This document shows, piece after piece, positions 54,210-62,598 of a stretch of 64,000 nucleotides of DNA. Within the stretch, counting starts at the first letter, position 1; each line of letters opens with the position of its first letter. Origin of the DNA: Acidobacteriota bacterium (GTDB lineage Bacteria > Acidobacteriota > Blastocatellia > Chloracidobacteriales > Chloracidobacteriaceae); the NCBI GenBank assembly GCA_016208495.1, contig JACQXX010000136.1:17309-81308 (forward strand), in the 5' to 3' direction. The position numbers and the translations under genes are program-made. A model generated the notes under the pieces. The model ran no database searches. It had not been told where the DNA came from and worked only from the letters and a program-made list of their open reading frames with translations.

Positions 54210-56054
54210 ATGAATACTTCTGAAACTGTATCTCCTAAAGTGCCACCAGTTTGGGCTGCCTGGATTGGACCAGTGTTGATTGGACTCAGTTTTCTAGCCC
54301 TGGTTCGCTGGAGCTGGCGCAAATGGCCTGATGTGTTTATTGATTATGGGATGGAACTTTACATCCCCTGGCAACTGTCACTTGGGAAAGTTCTTTATAC
54401 TGATATCGCCTGGAAACATGGACCACTGGCACAGTATTTCAATGCGCTGTGTTTCCGTCTCGGCGGCGTTTCACTGACGATCCTGATTGTCGTGAATCTG
54501 ATCCTGGTGGCAATTCTGACGGCACTCGTGTATCGCTTCTTTTTGCGTGCGGGAAGTCCGCTGACGGCGACAGCCGTTGCATTGGTGTTTCTCTCGGTAT
54601 TTGCCTTTTCGCAATATATGCAGATGGGGAGCTTTAACTACGTCTGTCCCTATCTTTATGAACAGGTGTATGGGCTTTTCCTGGGCATTGTGATGCTGGT
54701 GGCACTGGCACGATATCTGAAGACGCCACATCCGCTATGGGCGCTCATTGCTGGGATGAGCCTTGGGTTAGTGGTCCTCACCAAAGCTGAATTGCTGGTG
54801 GCGGCGACGGCAGCGGCGGTGGTTGGGATTGGGCTGATTGGCATTACCCCAGAGCCGAAAAATCGCCGGGAGTTCCTGCACTTGATTGGCTATTTTATCG
54901 CCGGAATGCTTGCAAGTTTTGGGACGGCAGTTGGATTTCTCGCCCTTCAAATGCCGGTTGGTCAGGCTCTGGCTGGCGCTCTTGGAAACTGGGTGTACAT
55001 TGGCGGAAACAATTTGCTCGGAGATGGTTTCTACAAATTTGTGACCGGGCTTGATGCACCAGTGGCCCATACGCTACGCATGCTCTGGCTGTGTTTTATG
55101 TTCGGTGGTTTTGTACTGGTGATTTTGGGGATTCAATCGGCGACCCGTGAGATTCAAAATCAGCGATTGCTGGTCTGTGTTGGGGTTGGGGTTGGGGTAA
55201 TGCTGGTGGCGTTGGTGCCAAATCTGGTTGCCTGGCAGGAAGCCGGGCGAATCTTGCCGATAACCACAGCGACGATATTTTTGATTTTGCTAAAGGTTTG
55301 TTGGAAACATCGGGCTGAACGAACGCAACTTGAGATTTGGGTTCCACTGACGATCTGGGCCGCTTTTTCACTTGTGTTGCTGGCCAAAATGATCTTTCAC
55401 GTGCGTGTCTATCATTATGGGTTTGTGCTGGCAATGCCAGCCACTCTGTTGCTGGTCGCTGTGTGTGTTGAATGGCTGCCCAAACTGGCCAGGGAACGAG
55501 TCGGAAACGGGGATGTGGTGCAGGCGGCAATGATTGGCTTACTCGTGGCTGGATGTCTGGCGCACCTGGATTGGTCCAATGAATTTTATCAGCACAAAAC
55601 CTACATGGTCGGAAGCCAGGGCGACACGATGCTGACGTTTCCGGCAGAGATTGAGCCGATGGGGATAGTGCTTCATACAACGGCGAAATACCTTGAAACC
55701 ATCGCGCCGCCAAATGCGACGGTGGCGGTGATGCCGCACGGTGTCACGCTCAACTACCTGCTTCGCCGACCAACTTCGACTCCATTCATTTCCTACTACC
55801 TCTTTGATCTCAAAACCTATGGCGGAGAAGCCGTCGCACTTGAGCGAGTAAAGCTGCATCCCCCTGATTTTATTGTGTTTCTCCACAATGGCGTTCCTGA
55901 TTTTGATGTGACGTACTTTGGGGCAACACCACAATTTGGCCAGATTTTTTCAACCTGGATTCAGGAAAACTATGGTGAAGTCAAACAATTTGGAGCCCGC
56001 CCGTTTGTAGATCAAAATCCTGGTGTGGTGATTTTGAAGAAGAAAATGGGCTGA
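54210..56054 (+). CDS. Polytopic GT-C-like glycosyltransferase (family 39 type)
   Basis: The product is 614 residues with about 11-12 membrane segments. The first loop reads DVFIDYGMELYIPWQLSLGKVLYTDIAWKHGP (given in part: DYGMELYIPWQLS), which matches the acidic first-loop pattern of dolichyl-phosphate-type GT-C enzymes. The C-terminal ~130 residues form a soluble domain. Such enzymes move sugars from polyprenyl carriers onto lipids or proteins on the outer side of the membrane. The ATG at 54210 is preferred over an upstream TTG. Its TGA stop falls in a GGGCTGA heptamer. Confidence 0.75.
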   Translation: MNTSETVSPKVPPVWAAWIGPVLIGLSFLALVRWSWRKWPDVFIDYGMELYIPWQLSLGKVLYTDIAWKHGPLAQYFNALCFRLGGVSLTILIVVNLILVAILTALVYRFFLRAGSPLTATAVALVFLSVFAFSQYMQMGSFNYVCPYLYEQVYGLFLGIVMLVALARYLKTPHPLWALIAGMSLGLVVLTKAELLVAATAAAVVGIGLIGITPEPKNRREFLHLIGYFIAGMLASFGTAVGFLALQMPVGQALAGALGNWVYIGGNNLLGDGFYKFVTGLDAPVAHTLRMLWLCFMFGGFVLVILGIQSATREIQNQRLLVCVGVGVGVMLVALVPNLVAWQEAGRILPITTATIFLILLKVCWKHRAERTQLEIWVPLTIWAAFSLVLLAKMIFHVRVYHYGFVLAMPATLLLVAVCVEWLPKLARERVGNGDVVQAAMIGLLVAGCLAHLDWSNEFYQHKTYMVGSQGDTMLTFPAEIEPMGIVLHTTAKYLETIAPPNATVAVMPHGVTLNYLLRRPTSTPFISYYLFDLKTYGGEAVALERVKLHPPDFIVFLHNGVPDFDVTYFGATPQFGQIFSTWIQENYGEVKQFGARPFVDQNPGVVILKKKMG

Positions 56055-56176
56055 GCCAGTATCGGGCTGAAGACGTCGGGCTGAAGAATTGGTTTTATTT
56101 CATCCCTCATCCTTCACCCCTCATCCCTTGGATTGCCCCAAGCCCGACGTCTTCAGCCCGAAGTTTTCAGCCCGTC
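56049..56176. repeat. GGGCTGAAG/CTTCAGCCC armed element, overlaps two stop codons
   Basis: GGGCTGAAGAC-type heptamers at the left (from 56049) face CTTCAGCCCG repeats at the right (to 56176); the core has TTTTATTTCATCCCTCATCC as at 42650. The left arm supplies the stop of the GT-C gene and the right arm the stop of the convergent hutH gene, both as GGC TGA. Confidence 0.85.
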
Positions 56177-57684
56177 TTCTTCAGCAAATCGGTTTCAACC
56201 AGTTGATGAAGGTCTATCAAGTTTGCCTTTAACCGGGTCATCAGTGGGTGCAGGTACACGTCTGTTTCGATAAAGGGGACGTGCTGGCGTACAAAACCGT
56301 GGACTTTTTGGAGGATAGGGCTGGTTTTCAGCGGGTCGAGAAAATCAATTGCCTGGGCGGCGCCAAGCAGTTCCATTGCCAGAATGGATTCGACGTTTTC
56401 GACAATGGAGCGCAACTTGACGGCGCTGGTCATGCCCATTGAAACGTGATCTTCCTTGTTGGCCGAAGTCGGCAGGGAATCAACCGACGCCGGATGGGCA
56501 AGGATTTTGTTTTCAGCACACAGTGCCACGGCTGCCACCTGAACAATCATCAGTCCGGAATTCAAGCCGGGATGTTTGGCCAGAAATGCTGGATGCTCTG
56601 ACAAATCAGGGTTGACCAGTCGTTCAAGGCGGCGTTCGGAAAGGCTGCCCAGTTCGGAGGCCGCCATTGCGGTGTAATCAAGTGCAAAGGCCACCGGTTC
56701 GCCATGGAAATTCCCACCAGAAATGACTTCACCCGTATCGGGAAACACCAGCGGGTTATCGGTGGCACTGTTGAATTCGATTTCAAGGACCTGCCGGGCA
56801 TGGGCCAGGACATCACGCACCGCGCCGTGAACCTGCGGGATACACCGCAAGCTGTACGCATCCTGGACTCTACGACAGTCTTTGTGTGATTCACGAATGA
56901 GACTTCCTTCGAGCAACTGGCGAAATCTGGCGGCCACCTGTCCCTGACCGGCATGGGCGCGAACTGATTGAATTCGCGGATCAAACGCCACCAGCGTTCC
57001 ACGCAGGGCATCAAGTGAAAGCGCGCCAATCACATCGGCAATGTCAGCCAGTTTTTCCAGTTTGCTCAAGGCCAACCCACCGACAGCAGCCATGGCCTGC
57101 GTGCCGTTGAGCAACGCGAGTCCTTCTTTGGCTTCCAGGACGAGTGGTTCAATTGCAGCCTGGCGCAACGCTTCGGCGGTAGGCATTCGGTGACCCTGAT
57201 AAAAACATTCGCCTTCACCAATCGCGCCAAGGGCCAGATGTGACAGCGGCGCGAGATCACCACTGGCGCCAACCGATCCTTTTTCAGGAATCATGGGATG
57301 AACGCCCCGGTTGAGCATCTGAAGCAGCGTATCAATCACCACCGGACGCACACCGGAAAAGCCTTTGGCCAGAACATTTGCCCGCAATAAAAGCATGGCG
57401 CGGACTTCATCTTCCGGCAGCGGGTTTCCAATCCCGCAGCAGTGCGAGCGCACCAGATTGAGCTGGAGTGCGCGGAGGTCTTCCATCGGAATGGTAAAAT
57501 CAGAGAGTTTGCCAAAACCAGTGTTGATGCCATACACCACACGACCAGTTTCGAGAATGTGCCGAACCACCTGATTGGCGGCTTCAACACGGGTTCGAGC
57601 TTCGGGGGAGAGCTCAACCGGTTCACGACCCTGAACGGCGCGAACCATTGCCTCAAGCGTCAACGAATGACCATCAATGAACAT
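56167..57684 (-). CDS. hutH: Histidine ammonia-lyase
   Basis: The product is 505 residues. It has INTGFGKLSDFTI, GSVGASGDLAPLSHLALG with the Ala-Ser-Gly that forms the MIO cofactor (near 141), and later NPLVFPDTGEVISGGNFHGEP and ENKILAHPASVDSLPTSANKEDHVSMG. It deaminates histidine to urocanate, the first step of histidine use. The ATG at 57684 gives the conserved MFIDGHSLTL start; the upstream codons are not conserved. No hutU, hutI or hutG lies next to it. Its stop is within a heptamer. Confidence 0.96.
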   Translation of the reverse strand: MFIDGHSLTLEAMVRAVQGREPVELSPEARTRVEAANQVVRHILETGRVVYGINTGFGKLSDFTIPMEDLRALQLNLVRSHCCGIGNPLPEDEVRAMLLLRANVLAKGFSGVRPVVIDTLLQMLNRGVHPMIPEKGSVGASGDLAPLSHLALGAIGEGECFYQGHRMPTAEALRQAAIEPLVLEAKEGLALLNGTQAMAAVGGLALSKLEKLADIADVIGALSLDALRGTLVAFDPRIQSVRAHAGQGQVAARFRQLLEGSLIRESHKDCRRVQDAYSLRCIPQVHGAVRDVLAHARQVLEIEFNSATDNPLVFPDTGEVISGGNFHGEPVAFALDYTAMAASELGSLSERRLERLVNPDLSEHPAFLAKHPGLNSGLMIVQVAAVALCAENKILAHPASVDSLPTSANKEDHVSMGMTSAVKLRSIVENVESILAMELLGAAQAIDFLDPLKTSPILQKVHGFVRQHVPFIETDVYLHPLMTRLKANLIDLHQLVETDLLKKTG

Positions 57685-57794
57685 ATGGATTTTTGCTTTG
57701 GGGACCTTTGGGAAAATATGAAAGAATGCGCGGCCCTTTTTATTCGTTCGATGGGCGCGATTCAACTGAATTTGCGCAAGGTCTGGAAATTGTG

Positions 57795-58241
57795 ATGTTC
57801 TTCAAAAGTGGAATCAGTCAAACACAGTTCAGAACGGCAGGTGTCGTTGGGGTATGTGTTGTGGTCGGTTGTTTGTCTTCGGCCTGCACCAGTGACCCCA
57901 ACTCATTGCAGCCTCCACCCGAACCTGAACCACAAATCCAAATTGTGCATGTCGAAGCAGTCCCACGTGAGATTCCAGAATCACTCAAGCCGATTTTTCA
58001 GCTTCGATGTGCGGAATGTCACGGCCCTGACGGACGTTCAGGGACTGGTGGCGACATTTTTAACGCCCGCCATCGCTCTGCAAAAAACTGGCAGCTTTTT
58101 TTGCGGCATCCACAACAGGCTGATCCAAAGAACACCATGCCTGCCGTGACAGGTCTCACCGACGAAGAGTATCGTTTGTTTGCCGACTGGCTTTCAAAAG
58201 TTTCGCGCACCAATCCCAAATTTGAACCAGGAAAGAAGTAG
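57795..58241 (+). CDS. Class I cytochrome c-like lipoprotein
   Basis: The product is 148 residues. A lipoprotein signal (VVGCLSSAC) is followed by a Pro-rich linker (PPPEPEPQ), one heme-binding CxxCH (RCAECHGPDGRSG) and a Met in NTMPAVTGLTDEEYRLFADWLSK that may be the distal ligand. It is a small electron carrier anchored to a membrane, or a sensor. It is divergent from hutH across 110 bp. The stop TAG runs into GGGTTCC heptamers. Confidence 0.88.
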   Translation: MFFKSGISQTQFRTAGVVGVCVVVGCLSSACTSDPNSLQPPPEPEPQIQIVHVEAVPREIPESLKPIFQLRCAECHGPDGRSGTGGDIFNARHRSAKNWQLFLRHPQQADPKNTMPAVTGLTDEEYRLFADWLSKVSRTNPKFEPGKK

Positions 58242-58498
58242 GGTTCCGGGTTCCGGGTTTTCGAATTTTATTGTTTGCACCTTTTCGATCATTTTTGTCA
58301 ATCTTGTCATTTTTCACCCTGAACCCTGAACCCGAAATCAACAGGCTGTAAACGACCTGCCTCAATTCAACCACCGCTACGCGGTGAAAACTCTGCAACC
58401 AATTATTCTTCGAAAACCCTGAACCCTGAACCCTGAACCCTGAACCCTGAACCCTGAACCCTGAACCCTGAACCCTGAACCCTGAACCCTGAACCCTT
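58242..58498. repeat. GGGTTCC arm, T-rich tract and 12-copy AACCCTG array
   Basis: GGGTTCCGGGTTTTCGAATT at the left, a T-rich tract, a core of ~90 bp with a small palindrome (ACCGCTACGCGGT), and twelve AACCCTG heptamers (58415-58498, last one AACCCTT). The array ends 9 bp before the next start codon, so the ribosome binding site region of that gene is mostly repeat. Confidence 0.88.
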
Positions 58499-58507
58499 GG
58501 TTTCTCT

Positions 58508-59521
58508 ATGTTTTCTGCCAAATCACCATTCGCTTTCTCGTGCTTGATCTTGAGTTTGCTGGGGTTAATGACCAGCAACTTGATGAGTTGTGGCGGGTCA
58601 AACCCCACGGCTGAAACCAGTCCACCTGTATCTCAACCTCCGGTGACTGACATGGAAAAACCGTTCAAAGTTGAATTTGATGCCGAGCGGGCGTTTGAAC
58701 ACGTTCGGAAACAGGTCGAATTTGGACCCCGTCCGGCTGGATCACCGGCTGGAAAACAAACCCGTGATTATCTGGTTGAGCAACTCAAAAAAGTTGGGTT
58801 GAAGGTCACACTTGACTCATTTAAAACCGGGACGCCACTGATTCGCATGCCTTCGGTGGAAATGCACAATGTGATTGGCGAACTTCCGGGTGAGCGTGAC
58901 GACGTCATCATTCTTGCCAGCCACTATGACACCAAGTACTTTGAAAACTTTCGGTTTGTCGGTGCCAATGATGGGGCTTCAAGTACCGGAGTATTGCTTG
59001 AACTGGCGCGAGTTCTGGCGGCTTTATCGCCTGCCGACCGTAAGATTCCGCAAACCCTGTGGTTTGTGTTCTTTGACGGAGAAGAAGCCTTTGCGAGCTG
59101 GTCCGGGACCGATCACACCTATGGCTCACGACATCTGGTCACAAAACTAAAAGCCGATGGAAAGCTTTCAAAGGTGAAAGGTTTGATTTTGCTGGATATG
59201 GTGGGAGATAAAGACCTGGTGATTCCTCGCGAAATGCAATCTTCGCCGTGGATGGCTGACGCCATTGTGGTTTCAGCTCAACAGCTTGGGTACGGAGCGC
59301 ATTTCTCACGGGCAACCCACTACATTGACGACGACCACCTTCCGTTTCTGCAAGCCGGTATCCCTGCCATTGACCTCATTGATTTTGAATATGGCGGACC
59401 TGACAATCCATACTGGCACACTGAGGAAGACACCCTCGATAAAATCAGTCCAAAAAGCTTGAAGATTGTTGGTGATACGGTGCTGCATGCCCTGCCGAAG
59501 ATTGCTGCGCAGGCACGATGA
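58508..59521 (+). CDS. M28-family lipoprotein, glutaminyl-peptide cyclotransferase-like
   Basis: The product is 337 residues. A lipobox (SNLMSC) follows a signal segment. M28 zinc ligands are present: ASHYDT near 138, ANDGASST near 157, FDGEEAF near 190, DDDHLPF near 275 and the final PYWHTEEDTLDKIS near 302. The DHLPF and WHTEEDTL pattern is that of glutaminyl cyclases, which form N-terminal pyroglutamate, although an aminopeptidase activity is also possible. It is only distantly related to the peptidase at 5127. No normal ribosome binding site is visible; the heptamer array ends 9 bp upstream. Confidence 0.87.
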   Translation: MFSAKSPFAFSCLILSLLGLMTSNLMSCGGSNPTAETSPPVSQPPVTDMEKPFKVEFDAERAFEHVRKQVEFGPRPAGSPAGKQTRDYLVEQLKKVGLKVTLDSFKTGTPLIRMPSVEMHNVIGELPGERDDVIILASHYDTKYFENFRFVGANDGASSTGVLLELARVLAALSPADRKIPQTLWFVFFDGEEAFASWSGTDHTYGSRHLVTKLKADGKLSKVKGLILLDMVGDKDLVIPREMQSSPWMADAIVVSAQQLGYGAHFSRATHYIDDDHLPFLQAGIPAIDLIDFEYGGPDNPYWHTEEDTLDKISPKSLKIVGDTVLHALPKIAAQAR

Positions 59522-59725
59522 CCCCGTGACAAGGTGACAAGGTGACAGGGTGACAAGGGGCATAATCGCCAAGATAAGAGGTTTTAGGCCCGAAGGGTCG
59601 TTGTGTAATAGCCGTGGTGCGAAGCCCACGGCTACTCGACCAGGACAAAGTGACAGGATGACAAGGTGACAGGGGATTTTTTTCATCCCTCATCCCTTGG
59701 TTTTGGCCCAGAACCCGGAACCCTA
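59519..59725. repeat. GTGACAAG repeat with TAGCCGTGG hairpin block, second copy
   Basis: GTGACAAGGTGACAAGG (from 59533) leads into a ~95-bp block with AGCCGTGGTGCGAAGCCCAC (near 59620), matching 32677-32775 at roughly 85 percent. More GTGACAGG and TCATCCC heptamers follow, with no inverted right arm as clear as at 32886. It separates the M28 gene from the dehydrogenase gene. Confidence 0.82.
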
Positions 59726-59748
59726 CTGCTTAAAGAAGGAAGAAAGGA

Positions 59749-60807
59749 ATGACGTACCAAAAGATTGCTGTGATTCCCGGTGATGGCATCGGGGTTGAAG
59801 TCACCCGTGAGGCGTTGCGTGTCCTTGAAGGTGTGACTGAAAAATTTGGCTTACCCCTTGTTTTTGAATCATTTGACTGGGGCGCCGACAAGTATCTGGC
59901 CGAAGGCGTGACGTTGCCCGAAGGGGCGGTCGAGATGTTTGAACGTGATTTTGCCGCGATTTTCACAGGTGCATTCGGTGATCCGCGCGTGCCAGACAAC
60001 CGGCATGCGGCTGATATTCTGCTTGGATTGCGGTTCAAGCTTGATCTGTATATCAACTTGCGCCCGATTGTGTTGCTCAACGACTGGCTGACCCCACTCA
60101 AAGGGCGAGTACTGCAGGATCTCAACTTTGTGATTTTTCGCGAGAACACCGAAGGGCTTTATATCAACGCAGGCGGTGTGCTCAAACGTGGGACAGCCGA
60201 TGAAGTCGCCATCCAGGAAGAAATCAACACCCGGCGTGGGGTTGAGCGGATTATCGTGGCCGCATTTGATTATGCCCGGAACCACGGTCGCACCAGAGTC
60301 ACGCTGGCTGATAAATCAAACCTGTTGACTTACGGCCATGACCTCTGGCGTCGAACTTTTCGCGAAGTTGCCCTGCGCTACCCTGAAATTGATGCCAATG
60401 CTCAATATATTGACGCCATGGCGATGCTGATGATTACCAATCCAGAGCAGTACCAGGTGATTGTGACCAACAATTTGTTCGGAGACATTTTAACTGATCT
60501 TGGGGCTGGACTGGTTGGTGGTTTGGGGTTGGCGGCATCTGGAAATATTCATCCAGGGCGGGTTTCGCTCTTTGAACCGGTTCATGGCAGTGCGCCAACG
60601 ATAGCTGGGAAAAACATCGCCAACCCGTTCGGGGCAATTTTGACCGCCGCCATGATGCTCGAATACCTGGGCCATCTTGATGCCTCACAAGCCGTTGAGC
60701 ATGCCGTAATTGATTGCATTGCCCGTAACGAGGTGACGGTTGACATCGGTGGCACCCTCAGTACCAGCGAGGCTGGTGAAGCCGTGTTGAACTTGCTTCG
60801 AAACTGA
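59749..60807 (+). CDS. Isocitrate/isopropylmalate dehydrogenase family protein
   Basis: The product is 352 residues. It has [10 protein letters not shown] at the N-terminus, FRENTEGLY (substrate and metal loop), a metal-binding [11 protein letters not shown], and [21 protein letters not shown] near the C-terminus (NAD-binding loop). It oxidises a 2-hydroxyacid such as 3-isopropylmalate, with decarboxylation. No other leucine-pathway genes lie nearby, so LeuB is likely but not certain; homoisocitrate or tartrate dehydrogenases look alike. A GAAGAAAGGA ribosome binding site precedes the ATG. Confidence 0.92.
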   Translation: MTYQKIAVIPGDGIGVEVTREALRVLEGVTEKFGLPLVFESFDWGADKYLAEGVTLPEGAVEMFERDFAAIFTGAFGDPRVPDNRHAADILLGLRFKLDLYINLRPIVLLNDWLTPLKGRVLQDLNFVIFRENTEGLYINAGGVLKRGTADEVAIQEEINTRRGVERIIVAAFDYARNHGRTRVTLADKSNLLTYGHDLWRRTFREVALRYPEIDANAQYIDAMAMLMITNPEQYQVIVTNNLFGDILTDLGAGLVGGLGLAASGNIHPGRVSLFEPVHGSAPTIAGKNIANPFGAILTAAMMLEYLGHLDASQAVEHAVIDCIARNEVTVDIGGTLSTSEAGEAVLNLLRN

Positions 60808-60814
60808 AAAAACC

Positions 60815-60900
60815 AGAGCTTGGGGCTGAAGACTGAGGGTATTGAACCCGTTGTTTTCCGCTCCGAGCTTGCGAGTCTTCAGCTCTCAGCCCTCAGCCCT
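60815..60900. repeat. GGGCTGAAG/CAGCCCT armed element
   Basis: The left arm (GGGGCTGAAGACTGAGG) faces the right arm (TCAGCTCTCAGCCCTCAGCC) around a ~45-bp core. It lies between the convergent dehydrogenase and trmL genes, and the right arm supplies the trmL stop codon (GGC TGA). Confidence 0.8.
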
Positions 60901-61384
60901 GGATCTTCGACAATTGCCCTTCGGTCAATAAGTTGGGAAAGCCAAGCTGGCGGAGTGCTTCATAGAGCACAATTGAAGCCGCGTTGGATAAATTGAGCGA
61001 ACGAGCCTTCTCCAGCATTGGAATCCGAATCGCCGTTTCCAGATTGGCTTCGATTAACTCTTCCGGCAAGCCTCTGGTTTCTCTGCCAAAAACCAAAAAA
61101 TCTCCAGCCTGGTAGCTCACGTCGGCATAGGTGCGTCTGGCTTTGGTCGAAGCAAAGAAAAAACGTCCCTGTGGAAAGGTTTCCTGGACTTGAGCAAAAT
61201 TGTCGTAGTACTGCACGTTGAGCGCATCCCAGTAATCAAGTCCTGCCCTCCGTAACTGCTTGCTATCAACTGAAAACCCAAGTGGCCGTACCAGATGCAG
61301 TGAAGCACCGGTGCAAACACAGGTGCGCGAGATATTTCCGGTATTGGTATGAATTTCTGGTTCAACAAGAACAATGTTCAGCAT
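60893..61384 (-). CDS. trmL: tRNA (cytidine(34)-2'-O)-methyltransferase
   Basis: The product is 163 residues, typical for the family. It has the SPOUT motifs NIVLVEPEIHTNTGNISRTC, FLVFGRETRGLPEELI and IRIPMLEKARSLNLSNAASIVLYEA, which form the trefoil knot and bind SAM. It methylates the wobble base of certain leucine tRNAs. The start ATG is preceded only by GAATGAA heptamers and lacks a ribosome binding site, so leaderless or unusual initiation is possible. Its last residues (QG) and TGA stop come from a CAGCCCT heptamer. Confidence 0.93.
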   Translation of the reverse strand: MLNIVLVEPEIHTNTGNISRTCVCTGASLHLVRPLGFSVDSKQLRRAGLDYWDALNVQYYDNFAQVQETFPQGRFFFASTKARRTYADVSYQAGDFLVFGRETRGLPEELIEANLETAIRIPMLEKARSLNLSNAASIVLYEALRQLGFPNLLTEGQLSKIQG

Positions 61385-61385
61385 A

Positions 61386-61562
61386 TGAATGAAGAATGAA
61401 GAATGAAGAATGAAGGCAGATAAGGTATCATACCAATTTGTAGTGGAATCTCCCTATGAGAAAACAGTCAAGTGATTCAACCAGATGACCTTAGTGAACT
61501 ACTGACTACTGACTACAACCTTATCGTTCGTTCTCAATTCTTCATTCTTCATTCTTCATTTC
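61386..61562. repeat. GAATGAA/TTCATTC armed element containing TACCAATTTGTAG segment
   Basis: GAATGAA heptamers (61386-61414) face TTCTTCATTC heptamers (61535-61562). The core contains ATACCAATTTGTAG and ACTACTGACTACTGACTAC, so it nests features of the other families. It lies in the divergent gap between trmL and the PP2C gene and must contain or overlap both promoters. Confidence 0.85.
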
Positions 61563-61575
61563 AAGGAGATCAGGC

Positions 61576-62472
61576 ATGACACAGGTACTCAATTCCAGCC
61601 TTCCCCAAGAAAACATGCTTGCTATTCGGAGCGAAACCAACAAGCGTGACAACAACGAAGACAGCTTTGTGGCGCTGTCTTTTCAAATTGGCATTGATGG
61701 ACCTCCAGTCACTGTGCTGGCTGTGGCTGATGGAATGGGTGGCTATGCTCATGGTGAAATCATCAGCCGCGATGCGCTCAAAAAATACACCACGACATTG
61801 TTTAGCAATCTGGCTGTTGACCACTGTTTAAATGTTGTGTCACCTCGTGCGCTCACGGCTGGGACCATTTCAGAAGCAGTTTTGGCGTCAATTGAAGAAA
61901 CCAATAGCTTTGTGGTGAAAATGATCAATGAGAACGGCTGGGGAAAAGCTGGTTCAACGATTGTGACGGCTGTGATTTGGGAAAACTGGGTTGTGGCCAT
62001 GAACTTAGGCGACAGCCCGCTGTTTCATTACCAGCCTCGCACCCGTGCTTTTACCAAAATTACTGAAGATCATTCGGTTGCAGCCGCTCTGGCACGTGCT
62101 GGGGTCATTTCACCAGATATGATTCAGGCGCACGAGGGCCGGAGTCAACTCCAGTATTTCCTTGGCGGAACAGCTTTTCCGCGTAACTATGAACCGATTG
62201 TCTTTCGCCTGGAACCTGACGACATGTTGTTGCTTTGTTCTGATGGAATCTGCGGCAAAGTTTCAGAGCAGGCGCTGGCTGAAATCGTGGGGCAACGAAA
62301 TCTGCATTTAGGATTGATTGCCGACAAGCTGGTTCACGCCAGTGAAGAAACCGGTGAAACCGACAATCAGACGTTGATTTTATGGCGCTGTCCCTTTGCC
62401 GAACCTGTTATTCCGGGAGGTGGGCAAACGATGGTGCTTGGTTCGCCACGTGTGGAAGACGATACCGAATAA
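61576..62472 (+). CDS. PP2C-family serine/threonine phosphatase
   Basis: The product is 298 residues. PP2C motifs are clear: KRDNNEDSF (metal-binding, 23-31), AVADGMGGYAHG (50-60), GSTIVTAVI, NLGDSPLFHY, LCSDGICGKVS and ETDNQTLILWR. It removes phosphate from Ser/Thr proteins, using two metal ions. No Ser/Thr kinase gene lies in the window. An AAGGAGAT ribosome binding site precedes the ATG. Its TAA stop is the first part of a TAATACC element. Confidence 0.94.
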   Translation: MTQVLNSSLPQENMLAIRSETNKRDNNEDSFVALSFQIGIDGPPVTVLAVADGMGGYAHGEIISRDALKKYTTTLFSNLAVDHCLNVVSPRALTAGTISEAVLASIEETNSFVVKMINENGWGKAGSTIVTAVIWENWVVAMNLGDSPLFHYQPRTRAFTKITEDHSVAAALARAGVISPDMIQAHEGRSQLQYFLGGTAFPRNYEPIVFRLEPDDMLLLCSDGICGKVSEQALAEIVGQRNLHLGLIADKLVHASEETGETDNQTLILWRCPFAEPVIPGGGQTMVLGSPRVEDDTE

Positions 62473-62562
62473 TACCATTTAGGGCTAAGGGCTGAGGGAA
62501 GTACATATTTTCCAACTGTTTAGCTTTTTGAAACCACAATCAGGTCATTCCAAATAGTATAA
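62470..62562. repeat. TAATACC...GGTATAA-type element, upstream of thiO
   Basis: It begins TAATACCATTTAGGGC (the TAA is the stop of the PP2C gene) and ends CCAAATAGTATAA, the inverted relative. Inside are GGGCTAAGGGCTGAGGGAA heptamers and TTTTCCAACTGTTTAGC. It is 93 bp and matches the element at 63757 in order and orientation. Confidence 0.8.
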
Positions 62563-62598
62563 GCTGGATATTCCGCTCTCAGGTGTGTGTAAGAAAAA

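Noticed and set aside
58415..58498. Eukaryotic telomere contamination (AACCCTG resembles CCCTAAA)
   Set aside because: The unit is AACCCTG, it lies between two bacterial genes on one contig, and related heptamers are spread all over the window.
62473..62598. TPP riboswitch upstream of thiO
   Set aside because: No CUGAGA or related conserved TPP motifs were found; the spacer is the TAATACC repeat element.
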